From the NCBI GenBank assembly GCA_015478675.1, contig JADMIH010000060.1, forward strand, positions 1 to 19,269: a stretch of 19,269 bases of DNA, in the 5' to 3' direction. The position numbers were made by a program, and so were the translations under genes. Below, one piece after another: positions 1 through 7,563 of this stretch; position 1 is the first letter of the stretch, and every line of letters begins with the position of its first letter. The notes under the pieces were generated by a model. It saw only the letters and a list, made by a program, of their open reading frames with translations. It ran no database searches and was not told the DNA's origin. This DNA is from Chloroflexota bacterium (lineage in GTDB: Bacteria; Chloroflexota; Chloroflexia; QHBQ01; JADMIH01).

Positions 1-502
1 AGCTGTAGCTGCTATCCGGGTAGAAGAGTACTGCGTGCTGCTCGATATAGCGGCGCGGCAGCGCCAGGTGATACATGAGGTCGTCCTGTGTAGCCACAGG
101 CACCAGGGCCTTAAACAGCGCAGAAAGAAGGGCAGCGGTTATCACCAGCGCGAGGAAGATGTTAGCCGGGTTCCTCATCATGGGAGCGACTTGCCGCAGG
201 TACGGCGGCACTTTCCGCACCTCCACAGCGAGAGGACGATACGCCACCACCGCCATGACCAGCAGCACTGCCAACCCCACAGGCAAGTAAATCAAGCCTA
301 GCAAGCCCAACGCCAGCATAGCGAATGCCATGACCCCATAGCCAAGCGCCAACCCGAAGAGAAGCCGCTCGCCCAGGCTAAGCCCAGAGCCAACACGCAG
401 CAGGCGCAGCACAAGCAAACCCAAACCGGCGGCTACACCGGAAAGGATGATGATCGCCAGTAGTTCTACAGCATGCGCCAGGAGGGGCGGTAGGTTAAAC
501 AT
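1..502 (-). CDS. GT-C type membrane glycosyltransferase-like protein, 3' end cut off
   Basis: The reverse strand is open from an ATG at 502-500 to the window edge, giving 167 residues; the C-terminus lies outside. An in-frame TAG nine bases upstream limits the start to this ATG or the TTG just before it. Residues 11-35, 47-71, 73-88 and 114-136 look like membrane helices. They are followed by a loop with TQDDLMYHLALPRRYIEQ at 138-155. Acidic residues D140/D141 followed by YHL are typical of the first large outer loop of GT39/GT83-like GT-C enzymes, which use polyprenyl-phosphate sugars to decorate lipids or proteins outside the membrane. Such proteins usually have 450-700 residues, so most of the gene is missing. 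The family call rests on topology and the DD-YHL loop. The acceptor and donor cannot be told. It is transcribed away from the PBP gene. Confidence 0.7.
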   Translation of the reverse strand, partial: MFNLPPLLAHAVELLAIIILSGVAAGLGLLVLRLLRVGSGLSLGERLLFGLALGYGVMAFAMLALGLLGLIYLPVGLAVLLVMAVVAYRPLAVEVRKVPPYLRQVAPMMRNPANIFLALVITAALLSALFKALVPVATQDDLMYHLALPRRYIEQHAVLFYPDSSYS

Positions 503-797
503 CAACTTCTACAGATCGAAGCTTTATGGTGTCGTGCATAGAAAAAGAGAGCGACGAAAGGCTCTCGGCTACAAATATGGTACTTATGTACCAGATTCAT
601 CGTCCTTTCACCAGCGTCACAGCAGACTCTGTTATACACTAATATAAGCCAACACCAGTGGTCAGTTACGAGTTACGAGTGATTACCATGACCGCCCATC
701 AACTACCGGCCACTCGTCCAAAACAGCGCACGTAGTAAAGAAATAGCTTTTCCGTTATATTTTAGGAAAGGCTACAAAGTAGAAGCCCTCCTAATGC
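503..797. other. Divergent intergenic region with repeats
   Basis: This 295-bp AT-richer stretch separates the leftward membrane protein from the rightward PBP gene, so it should hold promoters for both. It contains an inverted repeat GAGAGC/GCTCTC (547-552, 561-566), a 6-bp palindrome TGGTAC/GTACCA with a TTAT spacer (578-583, 588-593), and a tandem AGTTACG (664-670, 671-677). TATACA at 633-638 preceded by TG, and TATATT at 756-761, are possible + strand -10 boxes. Neither has a convincing -35 box. No open frame here looks like a gene. Confidence 0.5.
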
Positions 798-3700
798 ATG
801 GTTAGCGAAAGATCACAATCCGGGCTGCAAAAGAGTGAGCGTGCTACAAGACGCGTTGGGCGTTCGCACGGCGACTCGCGCAAGCCGCGCAAGCATCGTA
901 AGCCAATCTTAGCGGGTGCGCCTGTCCGGTTGCGTTTGCAAGCCAACACAGCAAAAACAGGAGCGGCTCCTGCACAGGCGCGCGTGGCCCTACCTGCAAT
1001 AACCTTTGCCCCCAAGCATACCCTCACAAAGGCTGTGCCCGCCGCATACTCCTCGAAGAAGCGGCAGCGCGGGCGCAACGCACTCTTTCTGCTCGGCACA
1101 GCCAGGCGGCGCAGAGCGCGTGGCGGCGCGTCGCGTGGCGGCTACTATGCTCTCTCTACCGTCAGCAAGCAGCACAGCCTGCCTCGACCCGTCTCATGGG
1201 CGCTACGAAGCATAGGGTCGCTGGTCCTCGCCTCTTTTCTCTTAAGCCTTTTTGTGGGTATAGGATTGCTCATAGCTTACGCCTACTTTGCCAAAGACCT
1301 GCCTTCAGTAGATAACATTCACGGCATACAGTTCCAGACAACCCGCATCTACGACCGGCATGGTAATCTCCTCTACGAGATGTACGACCCTGATATAGGC
1401 AAACGGACATATGCGACCATAGACCAGCTGCCCAAGTCACTCATCAATGCCACTATCGCTGTCGAGGATTCGACCTTTGAGCAGAACAATGGCGTTGATC
1501 TCAGGGCTATCATTCGCGCATTTTACATCAATCTGACCAACAAAGGCTCGTCAGGTGCTTCGACTATCACCCAGCAGCTTGTACGGCGAGTGCTCCTCCC
1601 CGAGAAAGACGAAAAGACCTTCACCCGCAAGATACGCGAAGCTATCCTGGCTGTGCGTGTCAACGACAAATACTCAAAAGAAAAGATCCTTGAGATATAT
1701 CTCAACGAGATATACTACGGCTCACAGTCGTATGGTGTGGCCGCCGCCGCCGAAACGTACTTCGGCAAATCTGTAAAAGACCTCACCCTGGGCGAGTCGG
1801 CTATGCTGGCGGGGTTGCCGCAGTCGCCCAGCGACTACGACCTCAACCGCAATTTCGAGGCCGCGAGAGCCAGACAAAAGGTTGTTCTCGACCTGATGGT
1901 GAGCGGAAAATTTGTCTCCCGGCAGGAAGCTGACACCGCATATGCTGAGGATGTACACCCGATAGTGCGTACCGCCCACGTGCCCCTCAATGCACCGCAC
2001 TTTGTTCGCTACGTGCAGCAGGCGCTCGAAGCCAAGTATGGCGAGGAAATGGCTAACCGGGGTGGCCTCAAAGTTTTCACCACGATAGACCTTGACATGC
2101 AAGCGGCTGCTCAGAGCGCGGCAGCCCAACAGATCGAGAATATAAAGAAGCAAGGCGCATCTAACGCCGCTCTGGTAGCTGTCAACCCGCGCACCGGCGA
2201 AATACTGGCGATGGTTGGCTCTGTTGATTACACGGACCCGCGCTTCGGCGAAGTGAACGTAGCCACAGCATTGCGCCAGCCTGGTTCTTCGTTCAAGCCT
2301 TTCACCTACGCCACCGCCATGCAAATGGGCTACTACAACCCCGACTCCATTCTGTCCGACTTGCCCGTTCAATTCAGCAGCGGCGCGGGGTTGCCCCCTT
2401 ATGTGCCGCAGAACTACGATATGCGCTTTCACGGCCCTGTGACGATGCGCTCGGCCCTCGGCAATTCTTACAATATCCCCGCAGTCGAGACCCTCAACAC
2501 CGTAGGCGTGGCTAATGTGCTCGATACTGCCCACAGGATGGGCATTACCACCCTCAACGACCCTAGCCGCTATGGGCTGGCTCTCACCCTGGGCGGTGGG
2601 GAAGTAACTCTCCTTGATATGACCTCGGCCTTCGGTACATTCGCCAACTACGGCTATCACGTGCCCGTCACACCTTTCCTCAAAATCATCGACTCTCAGG
2701 GCCGCGTGCTGGAGGAGTTGGACCCATCGAATGTGGAGGGCAATCAGGCCATAAGCAAGGGTGTGGCCTACCAGATGAGCGACATGCTCTCCGATAATGC
2801 GGCGCGCACCCCCGCCTTTGGCCCTAACTCGCCTCTGAAAATAGATGGGATAAACGCCGCTGTCAAGACCGGCACCACTAATGACTGGAAGGACTCCTGG
2901 ACGGTAGGCTACACGCCCGCGTTGGCAGTAGGCGTGTGGGTCGGCAACAACGACAACCGCCCGATGGCGCACGTAGCAGGCGCAATCGGAGCCGCCCCTA
3001 TTTGGCACAACTTCATCCAGAAAGTGTACAGCGACCCCAAGCTGAAGGCTCTCCTTTATAAGCCGAACGAGACCGCGCTGCCCGACAAATTTGTCATGCC
3101 GAGCGGCATGGTGAAGGTCACGGTTTGTGCCGACTCGGGCATGGTGGCTACCTCAGCCTGCCTGCAGGTAAAAGATGACTGGTTTGCACCCGAAGATGCG
3201 CCCACCAAGCCGGACACCTGGCACAGGTGGGTGCCAGTAACGTTGCACGACGGCGGCGCGAGTGTGGCCGGGCCAGGCGTGCCATTGCAGGACACGATTG
3301 AGCGCAGTTACACTTTCCCGCCGCCTGAGTACAAAGGCTGGATAGGAGGAGGGCCGCCTGGCGTCACTTTTGTTATGACCCCGACGGTGCCGTCTGTGGC
3401 TCTGCTTCCCACTGCTGTGGCCGTCGAACCCACATCGGTGGCAGCTTTGATTACCCCCGTCGCCTATGCGCAAGGCGATGCAAATAGTGGTTTAGCAGGC
3501 CTGAGCCAACCCGACAACTCTGGGCCGATAACCGGCCTCCAGCTAGGAATATCCTCACCCGTGAATGGGCAGGTGGTAAGCGGCCTTGTGCCGGTCACAG
3601 GGGAGGCATCTGCCGCCAACTTCGCCCGCTTCATCCTCGAATATAGCTCTGCCACAGCCGGAGCTGCCATGACACCTATAAACGACTCGCTTTTCCCACC

Positions 3701-4742
3701 GCTACTGGGTACCCTCGGCTTGTGGAATACCGATGGACTCCCTTCAGGGCCATATATATTGCGCCTCAGCCTGGAGACAACAGATGGCGAAGTGGTGCGT
3801 AAGGATGTAAATGTGCGGATTGGCACCTCTGCGCCCTCGGTCTCTATCGCTTCCCCGGTAGACGGCTCGCCCGTCTACGAAGGAGAGGCGGTTGATATAA
3901 ATGTGTCGGCAGATGGGGGGGGCGCGCCTATCGCGGGGGTCGAGGTTTACGTGGATAACAAACGTATAGCCTCACTCCTCGCGCCTCCCTGGTCAGCGAG
4001 ATGGGCCGTCATAACGGGCACGCACGAGCTACGTGCTACTCTGTACACGTTACCCGGGGAAGAGGCGCAGTCGATGCCTGTGCGCATTACATCAATGGGC
4101 ACTCGCCCCACGCCAACCTCGACCCCCGCGCCTATCATGTGGATCAGCAGTCCCACCCTCAACAAAGAGCTAAAGGCTGGGATCAACGAGGTGTGGGTAG
4201 ATGTGCAGCCCGACTCGCAGGTACGTTACGTCAACATTTACATAGATGGCTATCCAGGGGGGTACGCTACGGGGCCGGGCTTCCGTGTCAACCCCAATTG
4301 GACTCCCACCCCGACAGAAGCGCCCACCCAGCCTCCTACGCCGACCCTCGACGCGAACGCCGCGGCCACCGCCACACGTGTGGAAGCCACTACTGAAGCA
4401 CGCTCCACATCTGTTGCCGGAGTAATAGCAACCAGGACTGCCCGCGCCGCAGCAGCTCAGGCAGCCAAGACAGCCCATGCCGCTGCCACAGCCGCGAGTG
4501 CCAACGCTACGGCCACTGTTGTAGCAGCCACGACCTCTCCCACACCTGCGCCTCCCACAGAAACGCCTCTCCCCTCAGTCACGCCCACCTTCGTCCGCCA
4601 GGAGCCTCTCCCCGACCCCATGCTTGGCGACTACGTAGCGCGCTGCCAGCTTACCCCAGGCCGCCACCGCATCACCGCCATCGGCTACGACGCCAATAAT
4701 CGCGAAGTAGACCGTGATGAGACGTGGGTGGTGGTGAAATAG
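798..4742 (+). CDS. Bifunctional class A penicillin-binding protein with Ig-like tail
   Basis: 1314-residue membrane-anchored peptidoglycan synthase that polymerises lipid II (glycosyltransferase) and cross-links stem peptides (transpeptidase) outside the membrane. A basic cytoplasmic tail of about 130 residues precedes one membrane helix (about 138-162). The GT51 domain follows, with catalytic E223 in AVEDSTF, then GASTITQQL and a KILEIYLNEIYYG stretch. The transpeptidase domain has all three motifs: SSFK at 497-500 (serine S497), SYN at 557-559 and KTG at 690-692. After about residue 850 come Ig-like modules (about 915-1010, 1013-1100 and 1111 to the end) and a Thr/Pro- and Ala-rich segment at about 1169-1269. 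A typical class A PBP has 650-900 residues, so the tail adds over 400. It may bind or span the cell wall. No strong ribosome binding site precedes the ATG, and the N-terminal tail is unusually long, so the start is less certain than the domains. Confidence 0.95.
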   Translation: MVSERSQSGLQKSERATRRVGRSHGDSRKPRKHRKPILAGAPVRLRLQANTAKTGAAPAQARVALPAITFAPKHTLTKAVPAAYSSKKRQRGRNALFLLGTARRRRARGGASRGGYYALSTVSKQHSLPRPVSWALRSIGSLVLASFLLSLFVGIGLLIAYAYFAKDLPSVDNIHGIQFQTTRIYDRHGNLLYEMYDPDIGKRTYATIDQLPKSLINATIAVEDSTFEQNNGVDLRAIIRAFYINLTNKGSSGASTITQQLVRRVLLPEKDEKTFTRKIREAILAVRVNDKYSKEKILEIYLNEIYYGSQSYGVAAAAETYFGKSVKDLTLGESAMLAGLPQSPSDYDLNRNFEAARARQKVVLDLMVSGKFVSRQEADTAYAEDVHPIVRTAHVPLNAPHFVRYVQQALEAKYGEEMANRGGLKVFTTIDLDMQAAAQSAAAQQIENIKKQGASNAALVAVNPRTGEILAMVGSVDYTDPRFGEVNVATALRQPGSSFKPFTYATAMQMGYYNPDSILSDLPVQFSSGAGLPPYVPQNYDMRFHGPVTMRSALGNSYNIPAVETLNTVGVANVLDTAHRMGITTLNDPSRYGLALTLGGGEVTLLDMTSAFGTFANYGYHVPVTPFLKIIDSQGRVLEELDPSNVEGNQAISKGVAYQMSDMLSDNAARTPAFGPNSPLKIDGINAAVKTGTTNDWKDSWTVGYTPALAVGVWVGNNDNRPMAHVAGAIGAAPIWHNFIQKVYSDPKLKALLYKPNETALPDKFVMPSGMVKVTVCADSGMVATSACLQVKDDWFAPEDAPTKPDTWHRWVPVTLHDGGASVAGPGVPLQDTIERSYTFPPPEYKGWIGGGPPGVTFVMTPTVPSVALLPTAVAVEPTSVAALITPVAYAQGDANSGLAGLSQPDNSGPITGLQLGISSPVNGQVVSGLVPVTGEASAANFARFILEYSSATAGAAMTPINDSLFPPLLGTLGLWNTDGLPSGPYILRLSLETTDGEVVRKDVNVRIGTSAPSVSIASPVDGSPVYEGEAVDINVSADGGGAPIAGVEVYVDNKRIASLLAPPWSARWAVITGTHELRATLYTLPGEEAQSMPVRITSMGTRPTPTSTPAPIMWISSPTLNKELKAGINEVWVDVQPDSQVRYVNIYIDGYPGGYATGPGFRVNPNWTPTPTEAPTQPPTPTLDANAAATATRVEATTEARSTSVAGVIATRTARAAAAQAAKTAHAAATAASANATATVVAATTSPTPAPPTETPLPSVTPTFVRQEPLPDPMLGDYVARCQLTPGRHRITAIGYDANNREVDRDETWVVVK

Positions 4743-4757
4743 CTTTGTTATGGCTTT

Positions 4758-4812
4758 GCCTGGCATGAGAAAGTAAATTGGCGAAGCGCCAGGCACCCGA
4801 CCAGGCACCCGA
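4758..4812. repeat. Inverted repeat plus tandem 12-bp repeat after the PBP gene
   Basis: GCCTGGC (4758-4764) and GCCAGGC (4788-4794) form a perfect 7-bp inverted repeat just downstream of the PBP stop codon. The right arm overlaps a perfect head-to-tail duplication of CCAGGCACCCGA (4789-4800 and 4801-4812). A smaller GGCG-aag-CGCC hairpin lies inside. There is no T-run, so a terminator role is only possible. Confidence 0.5.
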
Positions 4813-4874
4813 TATGTATCAAGCGTCCTCTTCACAGGTGTATGCGTCCAGAGTAGGAGTGGAGGGGCGTCCCT

Positions 4875-5080
4875 CCCATCACCCCATGCCCCTCTCCCAC
4901 AAGGGGAGAGGGGGCTTTGTGCATGCTGAGTGCACAGGGGCAGGCCCCTGACGGGGTTACAAGGGTGATTAAAGCCCCCTCTCCCTTCATGGGCGAGGGG
5001 CATGGGGTGATGGGTAGTTGAGGGTGCGCCTCCACAGATACCCCAAGAAGGTTGCTCCACCCTAAATCTGAACATTTACT
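4875..5080. repeat. REP/MITE-like palindromic element, copy A
   Basis: Two 20-bp arms, 4875-4894 and 4995-5014, are perfect reverse complements. Each arm is part of its own hairpin: CCCTCTCCC/GGGAGAGGG around 4890-4913, and CCCCTCTCCC/GGGCGAGGGG around 4976-5000 with one mismatch. From 4971 to 5080 the sequence matches copy B at 6065-6184, including an identical 23-bp block (4971-4993). No open frame in it looks coding. It is probably a non-autonomous mobile or REP-like repeat of the CCCCTCTCCC type. It ends about 15 bp before the aquaporin promoter. Confidence 0.75.
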
Positions 5081-5093
5081 CACAGGTCCCTGA

Positions 5094-5122
5094 TTGCGCA
5101 GCCGATTCGAGGGTGCTATACT
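5094..5122 (+). promoter_or_regulatory. Sigma-70 type promoter of the aquaporin gene
   Basis: TTGCGC (5094-5099), a 17-bp spacer and TATACT (5117-5122). TG at 5114-5115 makes an extended -10. Predicted transcription start is near 5129, about 33 bases before the ATG. Confidence 0.55.
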
Positions 5123-5161
5123 GTTGCCCAAAAGACCCATATGCGCGGCTGGAGGCCCAAC

Positions 5162-5920
5162 ATGACCGTTACTATAGACCAGCAGGACTGGCAAAAGGTG
5201 CTGGCGGAGGTTGTCGGCACTTTCTTCTTCTTTTTCATCGGCATCGGCAGCATACCTGCGGCGGGTAGTGGGGGTGTGCTATATGTGGCGCTGGCGCACG
5301 GTGTAGCCCTGGCGATTGCCGTCTCAGCCCTGGGCCATATCTCAGGCGGTCACTTCAACCCCGCTGTGACAATCGGGCTGGCTGTGGCGCGCAAGATCAG
5401 TCCATTGCTCGCCGTTCTCTATATACTGGGCCAGCTAATAGGGGGTATCGCGGCGTGCCTGGCGCTGGTGGCTGTCTTACCTGCCAATGCCTGGCAGGCG
5501 GTCAAGCTCGGCGTGCCGAGCGTCAGCCTGATAACCGGTGGGCAGGCGGTAACACTTGAGGCAATACTCACTTTCTTCCTGGTGCTGGCGGTTCTTGGCA
5601 CCGCTGTAGACCCGAGAGCCAACAGAGTAGCGGGCTTCGGCATTGGCCTGACCGTTTTTGTGGATATTCTGGTAGCCGGCCCACTCACAGGCGCTGCTAT
5701 GAATCCGGCCCGGGCTATCACACCCGCTATCGTGTCGGGCTACTGGAACAGCGACTGGTGGATTTACTGGGTCGGACCTATTATTGGCGGTATAGTGGCC
5801 TCCATTCTCTACATGGGAATATTCATGCCCAGGGGTGACGAGCCTGTGGTAACCGCGCCTCAGCTCCCCACCCAGCCTCTTGAGCCACCCATGAGCGAGC
5901 CGGGCCTGCTAAAGGATTGA
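5162..5920 (+). CDS. Aquaporin (MIP family) with TIP/AQP8-like selectivity filter
   Basis: 252-residue six-helix channel for water and possibly small neutral solutes. Both half-helix motifs are intact: GGHFNPAV (N66-P67-A68) and AAMNPARA (N181-P182-A183, R184). Alignment by eye places the aromatic/arginine filter at H46, I169, A178 and R184. That resembles plant tonoplast aquaporins and animal AQP8 rather than the F-H-T-R filter of E. coli AqpZ. The tail after about residue 230 is short, Pro-rich and probably cytoplasmic. I chose the ATG at 5162 over the in-frame ATG at 5141 because CTGGAGG (5149-5155) lies six bases before it. The gene stands alone, between the two repeat copies and with its own promoter. 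The family is certain; the transported solute is inferred from the filter. Confidence 0.93.
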   Translation: MTVTIDQQDWQKVLAEVVGTFFFFFIGIGSIPAAGSGGVLYVALAHGVALAIAVSALGHISGGHFNPAVTIGLAVARKISPLLAVLYILGQLIGGIAACLALVAVLPANAWQAVKLGVPSVSLITGGQAVTLEAILTFFLVLAVLGTAVDPRANRVAGFGIGLTVFVDILVAGPLTGAAMNPARAITPAIVSGYWNSDWWIYWVGPIIGGIVASILYMGIFMPRGDEPVVTAPQLPTQPLEPPMSEPGLLKD

Positions 5921-5937
5921 TGATCTCTCCGCCAGGC

Positions 5938-5986
5938 GTGATGGCATACCCCTTTGCAAAGGGTTTAATCCTCCGTTGCATCACAC
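5938..5986. terminator. Palindrome after the aquaporin gene, possible terminator
   Basis: CCCTTTGCAAAGGG (5950-5963) is a perfect 14-bp palindrome followed by TTTAATC. It is nested in outer arms GTGATG and CATCAC. It lies about 30 bp past the stop codon. The short T-tract gives modest support for termination; it could also bind a protein. Confidence 0.4.
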
Positions 5987-5997
5987 TAAGCAAACTA

Positions 5998-6184
5998 CCC
6001 CCATCCCCATGCCCCTCTCCCTTCATGGGAGAATATCTGTATCTCCTGTACACTCACCATGCGTAAAGCCCCCTCTCCCTTCATGGGAGAGGGGGTTTGG
6101 GGGTGAGGATAGGTGAGGGTGCGTAAGGGTACGCCTCCACAGTTACTCCTTGAAGATTGCTCTACCCCTAACCTGAACAGTTAC
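5998..6184. repeat. REP/MITE-like palindromic element, copy B
   Basis: The left part (5998-6032) repeats the CCATGCCCCTCTCCC arm of copy A and folds as TCTCCC-ttcat-GGGAGA. The right part contains a perfect 11-bp stem, CCCCCTCTCCC (6069-6079) and GGGAGAGGGGG (6085-6095), with loop TTCAT. From 6065 to 6184 it aligns with copy A 4971-5080, including shared GAGGGTGCG, CGCCTCCACAG and CTGAACA blocks. Copy B has about ten extra bases near 6126. It has no coding potential and ends 15 bp before a promoter -35 box. Confidence 0.75.
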
Positions 6185-6198
6185 GCCGGTTCTTAACA

Positions 6199-6227
6199 TT
6201 GACATGCGCCCCTAAAGCAAGTACCAT
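6199..6227 (+). promoter_or_regulatory. Sigma-70 type promoter of the Mrp gene
   Basis: A perfect TTGACA (6199-6204), a 17-bp spacer and TACCAT (6222-6227, four of six consensus bases). Predicted transcription start is near 6234, giving a leader of about 100 bases. Confidence 0.6.
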
Positions 6228-6336
6228 TAGAGTAGATAAGTGCGTCTAATCATCACTCTGAGTAGTATCTGAAAAGCTGGAACTTATAAAATAATGACCA
6301 ATCAAATACTTGCTATCTGGAAGGAAGTTATGAACC

Positions 6337-7434
6337 ATGCCCGTAACTAAAGATGAGGTGCTAAAAGCCCTCAGCGTGGTCAAGGACCCCGACCTGGGGC
6401 GTGACCTTGTGACGCTGGGGATGATAGAGAATGTAAATATTAACCCTGATGGCGATCTGAGCTTCACTATTGTTCTCACCACGCCCGCCTGTCCTGTAAA
6501 AGAGCAGCTGAAGCAGCAATCCGAAAGCGTTGTGCGGGCGATACCCGGCGTCCGCTCGGTGACAGCCGAAGTGACCTCCCGCGTGATGAAGGGCGCGATG
6601 ACGCAGCGCGAGGGAATACCGGGCGTTCGCAACACGATAGCGGTCGGCTCAGGCAAGGGGGGCGTGGGCAAGAGCACGGTGGCCGTGAACCTGGCGCTCG
6701 CTCTGGCACGAGAGGGTGCGCGTGTCGGCCTGCTCGATGCTGATGTCTACGGCCCCAACGTGCCGATGATGATGGGCACCGGCGACAAACCCCAGCAGGG
6801 AGAGGATAACAAGATCATACCTGTTGAGGCATACGGTATAAAGCTCATCTCTATGGGCTTTTTCATAGATGCCGATAGCCCCGTAATCTGGCGCGGGCCC
6901 ATGCTCGCCAAGCTGTTGACGCAGTTTATATATGACGTGCAGTGGGGTGAACTCGACTACCTGGTAATGGATATGCCCCCCGGCACAGGCGACATCCAGC
7001 TAACCACCGCCCAGTCGCTCCCCCTCACAGGGACCGTAGTGGTCTCCACCCCGCAGGACGTTGCCCTCCTCGATGCTGGCAAGGCGCTGATGATGTTCAA
7101 GAAGCTCAATGTGCCCATACTCGGCTTTGTAGAGAATATGAGCACCTTTATTTGCCCTCATTGCAGCAACCCCACCGATCTGTTCGGTCACGGCGGCGCG
7201 CAGGCGGCGGCTGCCAGGTTCGGCGTGCCTTTCCTCGGTGAGGTGCCCCTACACCTGCGGATACGAGAGGCGGGCGACAGCGGTAAGCCCATTGTCATGG
7301 AAAGCCCCGACTCTCCGGAGGCCCAGGCTTTCATGCACATAGCCAAGAGCCTCGCGGCGCAAGTAAGTGTCGTAGCCTACCAGCAGCAGGAAGCCAGGCG
7401 CGGCGCACCCGTAGCTTTTTTCTCTAAAAGGTAA
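6337..7434 (+). CDS. apbC/mrp: Mrp/ApbC family iron-sulfur cluster carrier P-loop ATPase
   Basis: 365-residue cytoplasmic protein that, in its family, binds and hands on [4Fe-4S] clusters to apo-proteins. Residues 1-85 form a MIP18/DUF59 domain (SUF-associated) with conserved C52 in TTPACPV. The nucleotide-binding domain follows, with a deviant Walker A GKGGVGKST at 106-114 (signature K107, P-loop K112). LDADVYGPN and MDMPPGTGD are the other P-loop motifs. C273 and C276 in ICPHCSN are the CxxC that bridges the cluster at the dimer interface. All features of a functional protein are present, and the length is normal. GGAAGGA (6319-6325) lies upstream of the ATG. It has its own promoter and no Fe-S biogenesis neighbours in the window. 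The 3' end runs into a strong hairpin. Confidence 0.95.
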   Translation: MPVTKDEVLKALSVVKDPDLGRDLVTLGMIENVNINPDGDLSFTIVLTTPACPVKEQLKQQSESVVRAIPGVRSVTAEVTSRVMKGAMTQREGIPGVRNTIAVGSGKGGVGKSTVAVNLALALAREGARVGLLDADVYGPNVPMMMGTGDKPQQGEDNKIIPVEAYGIKLISMGFFIDADSPVIWRGPMLAKLLTQFIYDVQWGELDYLVMDMPPGTGDIQLTTAQSLPLTGTVVVSTPQDVALLDAGKALMMFKKLNVPILGFVENMSTFICPHCSNPTDLFGHGGAQAAAARFGVPFLGEVPLHLRIREAGDSGKPIVMESPDSPEAQAFMHIAKSLAAQVSVVAYQQQEARRGAPVAFFSKR

Positions 7435-7439
7435 AGCGC

Positions 7440-7484
7440 GAGCCATAGATAAGGAGTTAGTGGCTAACTTCTTATCTATGGCTC
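7440..7484 (+). terminator. Long hairpin after the Mrp gene
   Basis: 7441-7460 and 7464-7483 are reverse complements over 20 bp with one G-U position and a 3-base loop (TGG). One more G-C pair closes the base. It starts six bases after the stop codon, so it would fold in the transcript. No clear T-run follows, so termination is likely but not proven. mRNA 3' protection is the alternative. Confidence 0.6.
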
Positions 7485-7522
7485 TTATCTCCGGTTCCCC
7501 TTCCGCTTATCCTCTTATCCTC

Positions 7523-7531
7523 TGTTATACT
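7523..7531 (+). promoter_or_regulatory. Extended -10 promoter of the methyltransferase operon
   Basis: TGT-TATACT (7523-7531) is a TGn extended -10 box without a recognisable -35. It is preceded by repeated CTTATC motifs. Predicted start is near 7538, about 26 bases before the ATG. Confidence 0.5.
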
Positions 7532-7563
7532 GGCGGAAGCAAATCTATGTCCCTGGGAGAGAT

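Noticed and set aside
1722..3008. 428-codon open frame on the minus strand inside the PBP gene
   Set aside because: It lies antisense to the two catalytic PBP domains, whose motifs are all intact on the + strand. The antisense translation shows no domain and is a codon-bias shadow.
5141..5161. Seven-residue longer start of the aquaporin
   Set aside because: The ribosome binding site CTGGAGG lies inside this stretch and is well spaced for the ATG at 5162.
4875..6184. CRISPR array from the repeated C- and G-rich blocks
   Set aside because: There are only two units about 1.1 kb apart, with no regular spacers and no cas genes. They are palindromic dispersed repeats.
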